This document shows, in pieces, positions 63,062 to 64,000 of a stretch of 64,000 nt of DNA. The stretch is taken from positions 119,360 through 183,359 of the forward strand of contig NZ_FOEH01000006.1 of the NCBI RefSeq assembly GCF_900110695.1, given 5' to 3'. This stretch comes from Virgibacillus subterraneus. GTDB taxonomy: Bacteria; Bacillota; Bacilli; Bacillales; Amphibacillaceae. Position numbers and translations under genes: made by a program. The notes below the pieces were generated by a model. That model was not told the DNA's origin. It saw nothing but the letters and a program-made list of their open reading frames with translations, and made no database searches. The first letter of the stretch is position 1; each line of letters starts with the position of its first letter.

Positions 63062-63859
63062 ATGAAAAAAAGAACTTTCATCACAGCATTAATTATATTT
63101 GTTTTCGTTTTTTTACTTCCTTTCAATAGCTTAGGAAAGGAAGAGGAAAAGTCAGAAAATGAGTATGACATACCAAGTCATGTTTTGGATATATCAAAAG
63201 AAAATACCTTCCCGAATTCAACTGAGGATCAGGAAGTGGTGGAACCGAGCGGGTTGACTAAGGATTTGATTGATGAGCTAGATATACCAGTTGAAAATCC
63301 GGACCTAATAAAAATGCTTAACCAGACATCTATAAAACCATCACCAATTGCATTCGGATATCGTGGTATGGTTTACCTTGGGCGATGGCCGCTCAACTAC
63401 AAATCGGATGAGACAAATATAAACTGGGAATACCAAAAAATAAATGCAAATGAGTTAAATAATATTGGTGGCGAATCAAACCAGGAAATGCATTATAACC
63501 AGAAGGAAAAGAAGGAAATACAGGGTGCATTAACAAATAAAATCACAAACCCTGATGATATAAAAAAAATGATGTTATTAAAATCAAAAGAGAGAACAAA
63601 ATTGCCGCTCTCCTATAGCACCATAATCGGAAAAGATACAAAGAAGGAAAATTCCTACAATGTCCCAGCCCAAAAGTACGGTCACTTGCAAGCGTATGCG
63701 CCTGCTATCAACGAGAAAGGGCAGGTAACTTTTGGAGAAGTGTACTTCCAATTAAAAGGGTCAAATAAATCACTTGTTATTAAAAATGTAACAAAACAAG
63801 GAATTGGGGCATGGATCCCAATTCAGGATTACGTATCCTTTTCTTTTCAGCTACGATAA
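63062..63859 (+). CDS. yfkD: YfkD-like secreted protein
   Basis: Exported protein of 265 residues resembling B. subtilis YfkD (264). Signal peptide (1-24; PFNSLG), then LDISKENTFPNSTEDQ, KPSPIAFGYRGMVYLGRWPL and NYKSDETNINWEYQKINANE. Function unknown. I use ATG 63062, which puts MKKR at the head of the signal peptide; ATG 63053 three codons earlier is also possible. Confidence 0.86.
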   Translation: MKKRTFITALIIFVFVFLLPFNSLGKEEEKSENEYDIPSHVLDISKENTFPNSTEDQEVVEPSGLTKDLIDELDIPVENPDLIKMLNQTSIKPSPIAFGYRGMVYLGRWPLNYKSDETNINWEYQKINANELNNIGGESNQEMHYNQKEKKEIQGALTNKITNPDDIKKMMLLKSKERTKLPLSYSTIIGKDTKKENSYNVPAQKYGHLQAYAPAINEKGQVTFGEVYFQLKGSNKSLVIKNVTKQGIGAWIPIQDYVSFSFQLR

Positions 63860-63876
63860 GAGCAATGTTGTTTTGT

Positions 63877-63907
63877 AAAAACCCCTGAAACTTTTCAGGG
63901 GTTTTTA
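63877..63907 (+). terminator. Terminator after yfkD
   Basis: AAAAACCCCTGAAA / TTTCAGGGGTTTTT stem with a very short loop and T5. Confidence 0.92.
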
Positions 63908-64000
63908 TCAACCGGAAAACGAACATATCAACCGGAAAACGAACATATCAACCGGAAAACGAACATATCAACCGGAAAACGAACATATCAACCGGAAAAC
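63906..64000. repeat. 20-bp tandem repeat running off the window
   Basis: Unit TATCAACCGGAAAACGAACA, identical in 4.75 consecutive copies up to the last base. There are no spacers. Twenty is not divisible by three, so it is not a coding repeat. True copy number is unknown. Confidence 0.95.

Noticed and set aside
63906..64000. CRISPR array
   Set aside because: Repeats are only 20 bp and directly adjacent with no spacers, and no cas gene is near.

Overview
The window comes from the chromosome of a low-G+C Gram-positive spore-former of the family Bacillaceae, most likely a salt-tolerant genus close to Virgibacillus, Oceanobacillus or Lentibacillus. This is an inference from strong AGGAGG-type ribosome binding sites, GTG/TTG starts, a sipW-tasA type matrix locus, mreBH, the yfkJ-yfkI-yfkH/yfkF/yfkD neighbourhood known from Bacillus subtilis, and G+C-rich interspersed repeats typical of this family. 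No rRNA, tRNA, prophage, transposase or CRISPR array was found.

Layout. 1-1308: end of an OmpR-type response regulator and its histidine kinase. 2049-4830: biofilm matrix operon (tapA, sipW, a TasA/CalY fibre protein, and a second TasA-like protein with an LPDTA wall-anchor motif). 5153-14060: a beta-1,3-glucan (laminarin-like) utilisation locus with an ABC sugar importer, a LacI-type repressor, a GH1 beta-glucosidase and a secreted GH16 glucanase with three C-terminal modules. It carries three copies of one palindromic operator. 14692-18512: FMN riboswitch and ribD-ribE-ribBA-ribH. 18551-28424: a small membrane protein, a YfmR-like ABC-F protein, a C45-type hydrolase, a TerC-family pseudogene, a DUF5667-type secreted protein and a CoA-disulfide-reductase-like enzyme.

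28758-44083 is the most interesting part. A tryptophan-to-anthranilate operon (kynU-kynB-kynA plus an NSS transporter) lies back to back with two operons that together look like a complete lysine catabolic route: lysine 6-dehydrogenase, semialdehyde dehydrogenase, aminotransferase, a thiamine-diphosphate decarboxylase, a second aldehyde dehydrogenase, a class III CoA-transferase and a glutaryl-CoA-dehydrogenase-like enzyme. An IclR regulator and a DUF3870 protein sit between the two operons. The chemistry predicted is lysine to aminoadipate to 2-oxoadipate to glutarate semialdehyde to glutarate to glutaryl-CoA to crotonyl-CoA.

44353-64000: a 21-bp minisatellite, mreBH, a CAP-domain protein, plsC, an MFS transporter beside a frameshifted PLP decarboxylase, glutaminase, an SRAP protein, a sodium:solute symporter with its small partner, niaR, the yfk genes, a zinc ATPase (zosA) behind a PerR box, an amino-acid ABC importer lacking its ATPase, OsmC and YfkD. 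The window ends inside a 20-bp tandem repeat.

Across the window runs a family of about 70-90 bp palindromic, transposase-less repeats, with at least seven full or partial copies. One sits inside the variable arm of the FMN riboswitch. One appears to provide the promoter of the kynurenine operon, and two supply the stop codon of a neighbouring gene.
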